Shown: positions 18,368 through 27,906 of the stretch, piece by piece
Position numbering within the stretch: the first letter of the stretch is position 1
Layout of the letters: the number at the start of each line of letters is the position of its first letter
Assembly: GCF_030643825.1 (NCBI RefSeq)
Contig: NZ_CP101717.1
Location: forward strand, 558,001 to 622,000
Length of the DNA: 64,000 nt
Origin: Salinispirillum sp. LH 10-3-1
Lineage (GTDB): Bacteria > Pseudomonadota > Gammaproteobacteria > Pseudomonadales > Natronospirillaceae
Reading direction: 5' to 3'
Notes under the pieces: model-generated
What the model saw: the letters and a program-made list of their open reading frames with translations, nothing else
Told to the model about the DNA's origin: nothing
Databases searched by the model: none
Made by a program: the position numbers and the translations under genes

Positions 18368-18451
18368 GCGTGAATCCTTGGGTAAGTCGTCTGTAAAGTT
18401 AGATGATGGAAGTATAGTCCAGGGACCAATTAAATACAGTGGCGGCCAGGT

Positions 18452-19819
18452 TTAGCGCGACATTAGGGGCACGCCACCAATTTGTTTGGCCAGATAGTTG
18501 GCGTACTGATCGGTTTGCTGGGTCACGTAATCCAGAATCCGTAGATAAATTTGGTACAGAGACCACTGAGCGTCCGGGGCATCGTCACGCATCAAATCCA
18601 ACACGCGTTGGGTGCGGTAGCTTAGCTGATCACCCTGGCGATCATGCAACTCATGTCCGGCGCTGAGAAAGGCGTGCAGCAGGGTGCTGAGCGTGGTGTA
18701 GGCCCCGATTTCCACTTCGGTTTTGTGGGTGTCTTTAAACACCTTCTGCTTGGCCAGATTTTTAGCCGCCGAGATACCCTCTTGAATGTGCGCCGGGCAG
18801 TAGGCCAGTAGATCGCCCGCCAGTTCGCCGCGCATAATCACATCTAACTGAGCCATAAACGCATCGGCGACGGCGTCTATCACCGCTTGCATGGCTTTGC
18901 CGCGCAAGGCTGCCAGTTGACGCAGCGGAGCAACCTGAACGTCGCTCTGTGCACTGCTGATATCGAGTTCGGCCTGTGGGTTCAAACGCAGCATGATGGC
19001 TTGGACTTCGGCGAAATTCAGAATGCGTAGATCAACCGCGTCTTCTAGGTCAATAATGGCGTAGCAGATGTCGTCGGCCGCTTCCATCAGATAGGACAAC
19101 GGGTGGCGACACCAGGCGTGCTCGCCGCGCGGCAATAAGCCCAAGCGACTTGCGACGTGGTTTAGGGTGCTTGCTTCGTGTTGGAAGCAGGCGAATTTAC
19201 CTTTGGCGTTTTTGTGGGCCACTGTCCATGGGTACTTCAGCATGGTGGCCAAGGTTGGATAGGTCAGGCGTAAGCCACCGCGAAACAGGTGGTATTCCAC
19301 TTGGGTAACAATGCGAAAGCCTTGCGCATTGCCTTCCCAGCTGCGCAAATCGTCGCGCTCGCGTTCGTTCAAGGGCGCCAGCAAGTCGGCGTTCTGCGGC
19401 TGCTTAAACCAGTCTTGAATGGCGAACTCACCGGCGTGCCCAAAGGGTGGGTTACCGATGTCGTGCGCAAGGCAGGCCGACTGCACAATGACACCGAGGT
19501 CGTCCGGCTGAATCCAGTCAGGCAGTTCATCCTGAATGCGTTCGCCGACTTTCAGGCCCAGCGAGCGACCCACACTGCCGACTTCGACACTGTGAATCAA
19601 GCGGGTGTGTACATGGTCGTTCAGTGACAGCGGATGTACTTGTGTTTTACCACTGAGGCGGCGAAAGGCGTTGGAGAAGACAATGCGGTCGTAGTCTTTA
19701 TGGAAATGACTGCGCCCCAGTTCATGCGGCTCTAGGGCCGAATGCCCATGCCGTTCGCTGCTGAGCAATTGATGCCACTGCATGCGTTGCGCCTGATTCT
19801 GGTTGTCATTGTCTGGCAT
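18452..19819 (-). CDS. dgt: Deoxyguanosinetriphosphate triphosphohydrolase-like protein
   Basis: 455 residues. HD-domain hydrolase acting on dNTPs. Motifs in order: VFSNAFRRLSGKTQV, HTRLIHSVEVGSVGRSLG, the HD pair in CLAHDIGNPPFGHAGE, and LMEAADDICYAIIDLEDAVD. It lies 21 bp downstream of the acylase gene on the same strand and is likely co-transcribed. Confidence 0.9.
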   Translation of the reverse strand: MPDNDNQNQAQRMQWHQLLSSERHGHSALEPHELGRSHFHKDYDRIVFSNAFRRLSGKTQVHPLSLNDHVHTRLIHSVEVGSVGRSLGLKVGERIQDELPDWIQPDDLGVIVQSACLAHDIGNPPFGHAGEFAIQDWFKQPQNADLLAPLNERERDDLRSWEGNAQGFRIVTQVEYHLFRGGLRLTYPTLATMLKYPWTVAHKNAKGKFACFQHEASTLNHVASRLGLLPRGEHAWCRHPLSYLMEAADDICYAIIDLEDAVDLRILNFAEVQAIMLRLNPQAELDISSAQSDVQVAPLRQLAALRGKAMQAVIDAVADAFMAQLDVIMRGELAGDLLAYCPAHIQEGISAAKNLAKQKVFKDTHKTEVEIGAYTTLSTLLHAFLSAGHELHDRQGDQLSYRTQRVLDLMRDDAPDAQWSLYQIYLRILDYVTQQTDQYANYLAKQIGGVPLMSR

Positions 19820-19840
19820 CGTGCGTCTCCAAAGGGTTGA

Positions 19841-22159
19841 TCAGCGCTGAGGAATCAGCGTTAACTGATATTCCGTAATGCCCGGCAAGAACGGTGATGG
19901 CTCTCCGGTAAGCCAGTCGTCGTGCCCTTTGCGGTAGTATGGGCTGAGCAAGTGTCCTGTTTGGCTGGTCGCCATATGAAAGATGCCTTGCGCTTCCTGT
20001 CCCGGAGCCACCACCATGCGCAAGGCCGCGCCATAGTTTCCACCCTGAACCAGAGGTGTAAAGGTATCGCCGCCGACGGCTGCGCCGGGTAAGTTGACGA
20101 TCCACCGTAGTATAGGATATTGCGCACTTAACGGGTGCTGAAAGCTGAGCCTGTTCAGACTGCCCCAAGAGGCATTTTCAAGCAGCACGGTTTCCGGCTC
20201 TAAACTGCTCAAAGCCTGCTCGGCTGCACTGATGAACAAGTCTTGCCATGTATCGTGTGCGGGGTTTAGAAGGTGTTCGGGTTCCGCCGTCACCATCGCC
20301 CACAAGGGGTACTCAATCGCTTGCGTAACGCGCTCGGTCACAAAGAAGTGGGCGTTGCCTTCTACATAGTAAAACGCAGGTCCCAGGGCGCGCTCCAGTA
20401 CGGCGGCTCGATACGCCCGCACCAAGCGATAAGACACGCTCTCGGCTTCCGCTCGGCCGGTCCAATCCGACAGCGCCTGAAGCAGGGGATCAGCGGCGGG
20501 CGATGCAGGGGCTGTCTGGCTTAAATGGTCATGCCAGCGCTGCAAAAAAGCTGCGTTGTCATCGCGTAGCAGCCCCAGCATATCGAGTTCAGACGGGCGG
20601 TCGGTATTGTTTAATGAATCGGCAATGAGGTGTGCCCGCACCCCTAGCGCATAGCCACCGTTGCCCAATTGGCTGAGGTCTGCCAGGGGTTGATTGTTGG
20701 CGCTCCACAGACGGTCACGATTGGTAAATTGCGGATTATTGGCGAGATAAGCCGTCCACCCGGCGTTGTCAGACCAGTCTTGGGGCAGGTGGGAATTGGG
20801 AAGCGTGCGGTTTGGCAGTGGGCCCGTGGTGGTCCACGCAAGCTGGCCTTGGCGGTCGGCCAGCAATAGGTTCTGGCTGGGTATGCCCATGCCGCGCCAG
20901 CGCAACGCGTCGGTCACTGTGGTGGCTGTTTCAAGCTCTAAAAGATCAAAGTTGGCCCCCGCGCTGTCGTGCGCTACCCAGCGCAGCGCCAACCAGTTGC
21001 CGTCGAGATCCTGCCCAATAACCGGGCCCCAGCGGGTCAGGCGTACACGCAAGGTCTGGTTGGTTGTGCCTCGAATACGGATCACTTCGTCTTGGTAAGT
21101 AAACGCCTCCCAGCCATCCGGGGTAAGGTAGCGCTCACCTTCGCTGGTTAGGCGAATCACATCGCTGACGTCCGCCATGCTGTTGCTGAACGTCCAGGCT
21201 ATCTGCTCGTTGCTGCCTAGTATCATGGCGGGTGTGCCGGGCAAGGTAGCGCCGCGCACCACGCTGTCATTGAGTGGCAGTATCCAGTTGGCGCGATACC
21301 ATAGATTGGGTACGCGCAGCGCCACATGGCTGTCGCCAGCGATCATGGCATGGCCGTGCAGCGTCAGGTTGCCGGAGACACCCGCGGCATTGCTGCCCGT
21401 TTGGGTGTGTTCGGGCACTGGGTGACGGTCTACTGGAACGGCAAAGGCGTCTTGCCACGATGTACTGGGCAGTGGGGGCGGAGTATTGGGGATGGGGGTT
21501 AAGCCTGCTTCCCAATCACCCGTTTGCCAGGTTAAGAACTCGAACCAGTCGGCGGGTAGCAGGTGCTGCATGGCATCTAGGCTGCGCTCGCGCTCGCCTT
21601 GACCATCTTGCAACTCCAAATACATGGCATAGATAACCAATGCCGAATCGGCCGGTGTCCAGGGTTCTGGTGCTTGGCGCAGCACCAGGTATTCCAAGGG
21701 GGGCTGATTGAGCTCAGATAAGCCTTGATTGGCGCCATCGGTGTAAGCGTCTACGATGTTGCGCTGCCGCTGCGGCAGTTCTTGAATGACTCGTTCGGCG
21801 CGGCTTCTGAACTGGTGTGGGCGACTCAAGCGATCTTGCGGCAGGGCAATAGAACCCAGCAGTTCCGACAGTTCGCCGGCCGCTTGGCGGCGTTGCATGT
21901 CCATTTGGAAGTAGCGTTCTTGGGCGTGCAAATAGCCGAGCGCGTAGGCGATATCTTCGCGTGTACTGCCCCGAATGGTTGGAATGCCTTGGGCGTCGCG
22001 CGCGATCTCCACGCGAGCCTGCAGCCCCGGCACTATGTTGTTGCCGTCCAGTCGTGGCAAACTGCCATGCAGGTACAGGAAAATCGTCATGGCGATTGTC
22101 GAGACCAACACCAACAGGGCCAGTAATAAGTTTTGCAGAATGCGGCGAGCCAGGGGCAT
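19841..22159 (-). CDS. Penicillin acylase-family Ntn-hydrolase
   Basis: 772 residues. An N-terminal hydrophobic segment (about 10-30) exports or anchors the protein in the periplasm. The precursor should self-cleave before Ser256 (HTQTG|SNAAG), which becomes the N-terminal nucleophile of the beta chain. The following GHAMIAGDSHVALRVPNLWY and LPGTPAMILGSNEQIAWTFSNS are standard in this family, which includes penicillin, cephalosporin and acyl-homoserine-lactone acylases. Quorum quenching or amide scavenging are possible roles; the substrate cannot be chosen from sequence. Confidence 0.85.
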   Translation of the reverse strand: MPLARRILQNLLLALLVLVSTIAMTIFLYLHGSLPRLDGNNIVPGLQARVEIARDAQGIPTIRGSTREDIAYALGYLHAQERYFQMDMQRRQAAGELSELLGSIALPQDRLSRPHQFRSRAERVIQELPQRQRNIVDAYTDGANQGLSELNQPPLEYLVLRQAPEPWTPADSALVIYAMYLELQDGQGERERSLDAMQHLLPADWFEFLTWQTGDWEAGLTPIPNTPPPLPSTSWQDAFAVPVDRHPVPEHTQTGSNAAGVSGNLTLHGHAMIAGDSHVALRVPNLWYRANWILPLNDSVVRGATLPGTPAMILGSNEQIAWTFSNSMADVSDVIRLTSEGERYLTPDGWEAFTYQDEVIRIRGTTNQTLRVRLTRWGPVIGQDLDGNWLALRWVAHDSAGANFDLLELETATTVTDALRWRGMGIPSQNLLLADRQGQLAWTTTGPLPNRTLPNSHLPQDWSDNAGWTAYLANNPQFTNRDRLWSANNQPLADLSQLGNGGYALGVRAHLIADSLNNTDRPSELDMLGLLRDDNAAFLQRWHDHLSQTAPASPAADPLLQALSDWTGRAEAESVSYRLVRAYRAAVLERALGPAFYYVEGNAHFFVTERVTQAIEYPLWAMVTAEPEHLLNPAHDTWQDLFISAAEQALSSLEPETVLLENASWGSLNRLSFQHPLSAQYPILRWIVNLPGAAVGGDTFTPLVQGGNYGAALRMVVAPGQEAQGIFHMATSQTGHLLSPYYRKGHDDWLTGEPSPFLPGITEYQLTLIPQR

Positions 22160-22351
22160 GTGGCGGTCTTGGGTCTTTGGATAATAAGATGGGCGCAGTG
22201 TAACACGTGCTGAGAAGGCTCTGAACCTTTGTACAGCGCTTGTTTACCCAACGCGTGCGCCCAGCAAGCGTGCAATGGCCGCTGGGTTTTTTTAGCGCGC
22301 CCAAGTACACTGTGCCGCAATAGTAATACCCGGAAGTGGATCGCGTAACTT

Positions 22352-24598
22352 ATGACAGACATCATCATCGACCAGGACGGCGTTGAACGCATTTCGCTGG
22401 CTCAGTTCACTGAGAAAGCGTACCTCGACTATTCCATGTACGTCATCCTGGACCGTGCCTTGCCGCACATCGGCGACGGCTTAAAGCCCGTTCAGCGCCG
22501 TATTATCTACGCCATGAGCGAACTGGGTTTAAAGAATACCTCGAAGTACAAGAAGTCAGCCCGTACCGTGGGTGATGTGTTGGGTAAGTTTCACCCACAC
22601 GGTGACAGCGCCTGCTACGAAGCCATGGTGTTGATGGCCCAGCCATTTTCATACCGCTATCCGTTAGTAGACGGGCAGGGCAACTGGGGTTCGCCGGATG
22701 ATCCTAAGTCGTTCGCCGCCATGCGTTACACCGAATCCCGGTTAGCGGCCTTTTCTGATACGCTGTTGAGCGAACTGGGTCAGGGCACCGTAGACTGGGT
22801 GCCGAACTTTGACGGCACCATGGATGAACCCGAGATCTTGCCGTCGCGCTTGCCCCACGTCTTGTTGAACGGCACCACCGGTATCGCGGTGGGTATGGCG
22901 ACCGATGTGCCGCCGCACAATTTGCGCGAAATCGTTTCCGCCTGTGTGCACCTGTTGGATGCGCCTGAGGCCACCACGCAAGATTTGATGTTGCATGTTA
23001 AAGGGCCGGATTACCCGACTCGCGCGGAAATCATTACACCGCGTGAAGATTTGGAGAAAATGTACGAGACCGGGCGTGGCAGCATTCGTGCTCGCGCCAT
23101 CTACGAGGTGGATGACGGCGATATCATCATCACTGAGCTGCCGTTTCAGTCGTCACCGAGTAAGGTGTTGACACAGATTGCGGCGCAAATGCAGGCCAAG
23201 AAGCTGCCAATGGTGACTGACTTGCGTGACGAGTCGGACCATGAAAACCCGACGCGCTTGGTGATTACGCCACGCTCCAACCGCATCGACGTCGATGGCC
23301 TGATGAACCACCTGTACGCGACCACGGACTTGGAAAAGAGCTACCGCGTAAACCTTAACCTGATTGGTTTGGACGGTCGCCCCGCGGTGCGCGATCTGCG
23401 CGGCATCCTCAGTGAATGGCTGACCTTTCGCCAAACCACGGTGCGCCGCCGCTTACAGCATCGCCTGGATAAGGTGAACGACCGCCTGCATATCCTCGAC
23501 GGTTTGCTTGTGGCTTATCTGAACATCGACGAAGTCATCGCCATCATTCGTCATGAAGACGAGCCGAAAGAAGAATTGATGCGCCGCTTTGGGCTGAGCC
23601 CGATTCAGGCCGATGCCATTCTGGATTTGAAGTTACGTCATTTGGCGCGCCTGGAAGAAATGAAGATCCGTGGCGAGCAGGACGAATTGCAAGCCGAACG
23701 TGAGCGTCTGGAAAAGATTTTGAAGTCCGATGCGCGTCTGCGTCAGTTGATCAAAAAAGAATTGTTGGCCGATGCCGAAGCCTTTGGCGATGAGCGTCGC
23801 AGTCCCTTGGTGGTGCGCCGTGAAGCGTCTGCATTCAGCGAAATGGACCTGATGCCGAACGAGCCGGTGACCGTGGTGTTGTCCGACAAAGGTTGGATAC
23901 GGTCTGGCAAAGGTCACGAGCTGGATGCCGAGGGTCTGAGCTACAAGTCAGGTGATAAATTCCTTCTGGCGGCGGCGGGCCGCTCGAACCAGTCGACGGT
24001 CCTGATTGACCACACCGGCCGGGCTTATTCGTTACCGACTCATACGCTGCCCAGTGCGCGTGGTCAGGGCGAGCCGGTATCGGGACGCCTGACACTGCCA
24101 CCCAGTTGCCAGTTCAAAGGGTTGCTATTGGATGACCCTGAAACCCTGTACCTCATTGGCAGCACCGCCGGATATGGCTTTGTAACCAGCTATGAGCAGA
24201 TGCTGGGTAAGAACAAGAACGGTAAGGCGTTGCTGACATTGCCCGCTGGCGCACAGGTACTGCAACCGCGTCGGATACAGGATTTGAACCACAGTTTAGT
24301 GGCAACCGTTACCAACGAAGGTCGCCTCCTGCTGTTCCCTGTGCGTGATTTGCCGCAGCTGGGTAAGGGCAAAGGCAATAAGATGATCAACGTACCGGCT
24401 TCGCGGGTGGTGAGTGGTGAAGAATTTGTGATCGATATGGCGATCCTGGCACCCGATCAAGCCTTGGTATTGCAGTCTGGTAAGCGCTCACTGACGTTGA
24501 AAGGTGCCGACTTGGCACACTACATCGCTGAGCGTGGTCGGCGTGGGAACAAACTGCCGCGTGGATTCCAACGCGTGGATGGCATGAGTCTGGGCTAG
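22352..24598 (+). CDS. parC: DNA topoisomerase IV subunit A
   Basis: 748 residues, normal ParC length. With ParE (not in the window) it decatenates daughter chromosomes. The catalytic Tyr lies in [10 protein letters not shown]. The quinolone-determining region reads [17 protein letters not shown], with Ser and Glu at the classical positions, so no known resistance change is visible. The C-terminal beta-pinwheel is present. The start is ATG after a 192-bp leader. Confidence 0.95.
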   Translation: MTDIIIDQDGVERISLAQFTEKAYLDYSMYVILDRALPHIGDGLKPVQRRIIYAMSELGLKNTSKYKKSARTVGDVLGKFHPHGDSACYEAMVLMAQPFSYRYPLVDGQGNWGSPDDPKSFAAMRYTESRLAAFSDTLLSELGQGTVDWVPNFDGTMDEPEILPSRLPHVLLNGTTGIAVGMATDVPPHNLREIVSACVHLLDAPEATTQDLMLHVKGPDYPTRAEIITPREDLEKMYETGRGSIRARAIYEVDDGDIIITELPFQSSPSKVLTQIAAQMQAKKLPMVTDLRDESDHENPTRLVITPRSNRIDVDGLMNHLYATTDLEKSYRVNLNLIGLDGRPAVRDLRGILSEWLTFRQTTVRRRLQHRLDKVNDRLHILDGLLVAYLNIDEVIAIIRHEDEPKEELMRRFGLSPIQADAILDLKLRHLARLEEMKIRGEQDELQAERERLEKILKSDARLRQLIKKELLADAEAFGDERRSPLVVRREASAFSEMDLMPNEPVTVVLSDKGWIRSGKGHELDAEGLSYKSGDKFLLAAAGRSNQSTVLIDHTGRAYSLPTHTLPSARGQGEPVSGRLTLPPSCQFKGLLLDDPETLYLIGSTAGYGFVTSYEQMLGKNKNGKALLTLPAGAQVLQPRRIQDLNHSLVATVTNEGRLLLFPVRDLPQLGKGKGNKMINVPASRVVSGEEFVIDMAILAPDQALVLQSGKRSLTLKGADLAHYIAERGRRGNKLPRGFQRVDGMSLG

Positions 24599-24619
24599 TG
24601 TCTACACTAGACTGAGGAT

Positions 24620-24641
24620 GAGCCCTTAAGTATGAGGGCTC
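24620..24641 (+). terminator. Hairpin between parC and the ComFB-like gene
   Basis: GAGCCCT and AGGGCTC pair across an 8-nt loop, 21 bp after the parC stop. Only a short T-rich stretch follows, so it may be a weak terminator or a processing stem. Confidence 0.45.
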
Positions 24642-24669
24642 TAACGTTTCCATTCATCGAGGTGGTGTA

Positions 24670-24951
24670 ATGACGATAAAAGCTGAGATCAGCAACTTCT
24701 ACGAAGACTTGGTGGTGGACTTCCTGATCAACGAATACTCGGATCAGGGCTTTAGCAAGGACGAGTTCAATGACATCGCCTGCCTGGCTTTGAATCATTT
24801 GCCTGCACGTTATTATCGGCATTCGGTGGACATGGCATTTTTCCTGACCACGCCAGACCGTGTCGAAATGCGTGAGCGTGTGCAAAAAGCCGTGGATGAA
24901 GCCGTACTGCAAGTGCTTGCTTATCGTGACGAGTCTGACGACATCACCTGA
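24670..24951 (+). CDS. ComFB-like small protein
   Basis: 93 residues resembling the late-competence ComFB domain: NFYEDLVVDFLINEY and DIACLALNHLPARYYRHSVD. The domain is found alone or fused to signalling modules, and some cyanobacterial members bind c-di-GMP. The gene is convergent with, and overlaps by 31 bp, a large EAL protein gene, so a link to second-messenger signalling is suggestive only. Confidence 0.7.
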   Translation: MTIKAEISNFYEDLVVDFLINEYSDQGFSKDEFNDIACLALNHLPARYYRHSVDMAFFLTTPDRVEMRERVQKAVDEAVLQVLAYRDESDDIT

Positions 24952-27842
24952 ACATAGGCTTCCTGTCGAGGCAATACCTCGGGTTTGCTGATGCCATAAC
25001 CTTGGCCGAAATGCACCCCGAGGCCCTTCAAGGCAAACTCCAACTCTTCGTTTTCAACAAACTCAGCGATGGTTTGTAAGTTCATGCTCTGCGCCACTTC
25101 ATTGATCGACTTCACCATGGCGTAGTCTGAAGCCGTGGTTAACATGTTACGCACAAAGCTGCCGTCAATCTTCAGATACCGTACCGGCATGTGTTTCAGA
25201 TAGCTGTACGAAGAATAACCAGTGCCAAAATCGTCCAGTGAGAACGAGCAGCCAATGGCACTCAGCTCTGAAATAAACTGCTGGGTAATATCGATGCGTG
25301 TCACTGCCATGCTCTCGGTGATTTCAAAACAGATCTTCTCGAATGGAATGCCGTATTCCGCGAACTGGGTGCGAATAAAGGGCACAATTTCCGGCGAGCT
25401 GAGCGACTGACCACTGAGATTTACGCTGGCGCGATGCAGGCTTGCTAATTCAAGTGGGTTGTCGCTGAGCCAGCGGAAGAAGTGAGTGATCACCCAGCGA
25501 TCAATCGCCTCCATCAATCCGTAGCGCTCGGCGGAGGGCAGGAACTCACCCGGTGCTGCAATGCGGCCATCGGGCAGTTGCAGGCGCAGCAATACTTCAT
25601 AGTGCTTTCCGGGTTCCTTCAGCGACAGCGGTTTGATGGTCTGCCGGGTCAGCAGAAAACGGCTTTCCGATAAGGCGCTGTAGATCTCAGTCACCCATGC
25701 CGACATGGTTTGGCGGCGCTGCAAATCAGCATTGGTTTCGGTGTAAAAACTCACTTGATTACCACCTTGTTCCTTCGATGCCTGGCAGGCTGTATCCGCG
25801 CGCGCCAAAATGTCATCCGGGCTTTGTTTGCCAGCGGTAAAGGTTGTCACGCCGATGCTGGCTACTAACTGGTAGGTTTGGCTTTGATGCAAGAAGGGTG
25901 TTGTCAAAGCGTGCCGACGCAAGCGTTCCGCCACCGCCATGGTGGCAGTCTGGTCTGACTCAGGGAGCAATATCGAAAACTCATCTGGCCCGGTACGCGC
26001 TGCCGACGCCCGCGCTGGCAGCACAGATACAATGCCATTGGCGGCCTGCATTAAGGCCTTGTCACCTTGTTCATGGCCGCACTGGGTATTGATCAGACGA
26101 AAGTTATCCATGTTCAGGCAGATCAAGCCCCATGATGCCTGCGCAGCGACTGACTGATCGGTGGCTTGTTGAATGGCGCTCAACAAACTGCGCCGATTGA
26201 GCAGCCCCGTCATGGCATCGTGCGTGGCTAAGTACGACAAGCGCTGCTCGAAGGCTTTGCGCCCGGTGATGTCGATGAAACTGCATTTGATGACCGTTTC
26301 GCGTTGATCGCCTTCCAGCCAGGCCAGTACCAGTACCCAGAGCTCCCTGTTCTCCGGGGTCAGCATGCGGATTTCGCGCCCCGGCATCTTGCCGTGTTTA
26401 AAGACCTCGTTGTGGAGGTCGGTGAAGTCCTGCGGGTCATCCAGCATTTGCGTTAAATCGGTATTGCCTGAGGTCTGCAGTTCGTTGAAATCAGTGCAAT
26501 CGAAAAAGCGACAAAACGCCGGGTTGGCGTCCTGAATAAGACCCGTTTCAGTGACGGTCGCAAAACCTTCTTCAGCGTTCATATACAAGCGCTGGAAGCG
26601 CAGCAAGGTATCAATGGAGGACTGTTGGGCTTTAATGCGCTTGTCGCGCTCTCGGCGCATTTGGTTATTGAGCGACAAGTACAATAATGAAAAAGTGGTA
26701 ATGGCACCGATGTGGATGCCGAAATCGGTCCATGCATTGCGCGGTAGCCACTCAAGGCGATTACCCAGCACCAAGACGATACCGACCGAGTAGGTCGCCC
26801 AAGCGTAGGTGACGGTGCGAAAGGTGTCCTTATGCAGGACTAGCCAGAGATAAGCGTTGTGAGCCATCACCACGATTGTGACCGCCAATGCGACGATCAG
26901 GGTGGGCAGTGTCAGCGCTACATACCACGGGCTGAGTGCTGCCAGCAAGGTGAGGGCAGCCAGAGCTGCGCCCGTCAGCAACAGGCGCTCACTGGGTAAC
27001 AGCGGCGAGCGCTGTTTTAATTGCCGCAAATAGACCGGTGTAGCGGCCACCAATGTAATGTGGAGGCAGATGCAGATCTGCATTACCCGATGCGCAAAAC
27101 CCCCGCTGGGTACCCAGGAGAACATATTGCCAAGGCCGCCCACGAACAGAAAGTAGAGGTTCATGACCAGGCCAAGCATGGTGTAGAACAGGTAGATGCG
27201 TTGACGCGTAACGGTGAACAGAAGCAGGCTGTAGAGCGAGACTATGAGCAAGACACCATGGAATAACCCCAGCAAGGTCAATCGCCAAAACCGAGTCTGC
27301 TCGTAGTGCTCACTGTGGGAGAGCAGCAGTGGGATTTGATTGTGTCCGACGTGATGCGCCGAGGTGTAAAGATAGCCAGTGGTGTGTGGGGACAAGGTAA
27401 TAGGAACAGCCCAGCGTACATCCGCCAACAGGCCTTGTTCGGCGGTCCGCCAAGTGCCAGCCGAGACTTGCAGTGGCGCGGCATCGTGACCATCGACCCA
27501 TACCAAATCGAATTCGCCGATCAACGGCTCCATGGCGTCGACAACTAAGGTGAGTGGCTTGTCGGTGGTATTGCTCAGCTCAACGCGATACCACAGACGC
27601 TGTTCACCTGTTGCCCGAAAGCCTCTGGGTGGGGCACCGGCTTGCCACGGGACGCCCGGGTCGGCGATGTTCTCTGGGTGCCATTGGGCCTGGTCGACCA
27701 GCAACCATTGTGCCTGTTGATTCAGCCGCTTTTCCACGAAATGCGTGTCGAGCTCTACCGGCGACACGCCGTGGGCGATGATAGACAGCGGTGTTGCCAG
27801 CAAAAAAAACAGCAGGCACTTATAGAGTGTCCGGTTCAACAT
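24921..27842 (-). CDS. Membrane signalling protein: 7TMR-DISM, PAS, GGDEF, EAL
   Basis: 973 residues. Signal peptide (about 1-24), 7TMR-DISM sensor (about 35-170), seven helices (about 180-390), PAS (about 410-520), GGDEF (about 540-695) and EAL (about 710-960). The cyclase site reads RTGPDEFSIL, a one-residue change from GGDEF that often reduces activity. The EAL site looks complete (YEVLLRLQLP, VNLSGQSLS, FEITESMAV, LDDFGTGYSSYSYL, YLKIDGSFV). It is probably a bifunctional or phosphodiesterase enzyme regulated by periplasmic and PAS inputs. Confidence 0.87.
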   Translation of the reverse strand: MLNRTLYKCLLFFLLATPLSIIAHGVSPVELDTHFVEKRLNQQAQWLLVDQAQWHPENIADPGVPWQAGAPPRGFRATGEQRLWYRVELSNTTDKPLTLVVDAMEPLIGEFDLVWVDGHDAAPLQVSAGTWRTAEQGLLADVRWAVPITLSPHTTGYLYTSAHHVGHNQIPLLLSHSEHYEQTRFWRLTLLGLFHGVLLIVSLYSLLLFTVTRQRIYLFYTMLGLVMNLYFLFVGGLGNMFSWVPSGGFAHRVMQICICLHITLVAATPVYLRQLKQRSPLLPSERLLLTGAALAALTLLAALSPWYVALTLPTLIVALAVTIVVMAHNAYLWLVLHKDTFRTVTYAWATYSVGIVLVLGNRLEWLPRNAWTDFGIHIGAITTFSLLYLSLNNQMRRERDKRIKAQQSSIDTLLRFQRLYMNAEEGFATVTETGLIQDANPAFCRFFDCTDFNELQTSGNTDLTQMLDDPQDFTDLHNEVFKHGKMPGREIRMLTPENRELWVLVLAWLEGDQRETVIKCSFIDITGRKAFEQRLSYLATHDAMTGLLNRRSLLSAIQQATDQSVAAQASWGLICLNMDNFRLINTQCGHEQGDKALMQAANGIVSVLPARASAARTGPDEFSILLPESDQTATMAVAERLRRHALTTPFLHQSQTYQLVASIGVTTFTAGKQSPDDILARADTACQASKEQGGNQVSFYTETNADLQRRQTMSAWVTEIYSALSESRFLLTRQTIKPLSLKEPGKHYEVLLRLQLPDGRIAAPGEFLPSAERYGLMEAIDRWVITHFFRWLSDNPLELASLHRASVNLSGQSLSSPEIVPFIRTQFAEYGIPFEKICFEITESMAVTRIDITQQFISELSAIGCSFSLDDFGTGYSSYSYLKHMPVRYLKIDGSFVRNMLTTASDYAMVKSINEVAQSMNLQTIAEFVENEELEFALKGLGVHFGQGYGISKPEVLPRQEAYVQVMSSDSSR

Positions 27843-27906
27843 GAATTTGCGTCCCAGCCTGTTCTCGACTCAGTGATCAAAGCAGTCTAGCACAAGACTT
27901 AATTGA

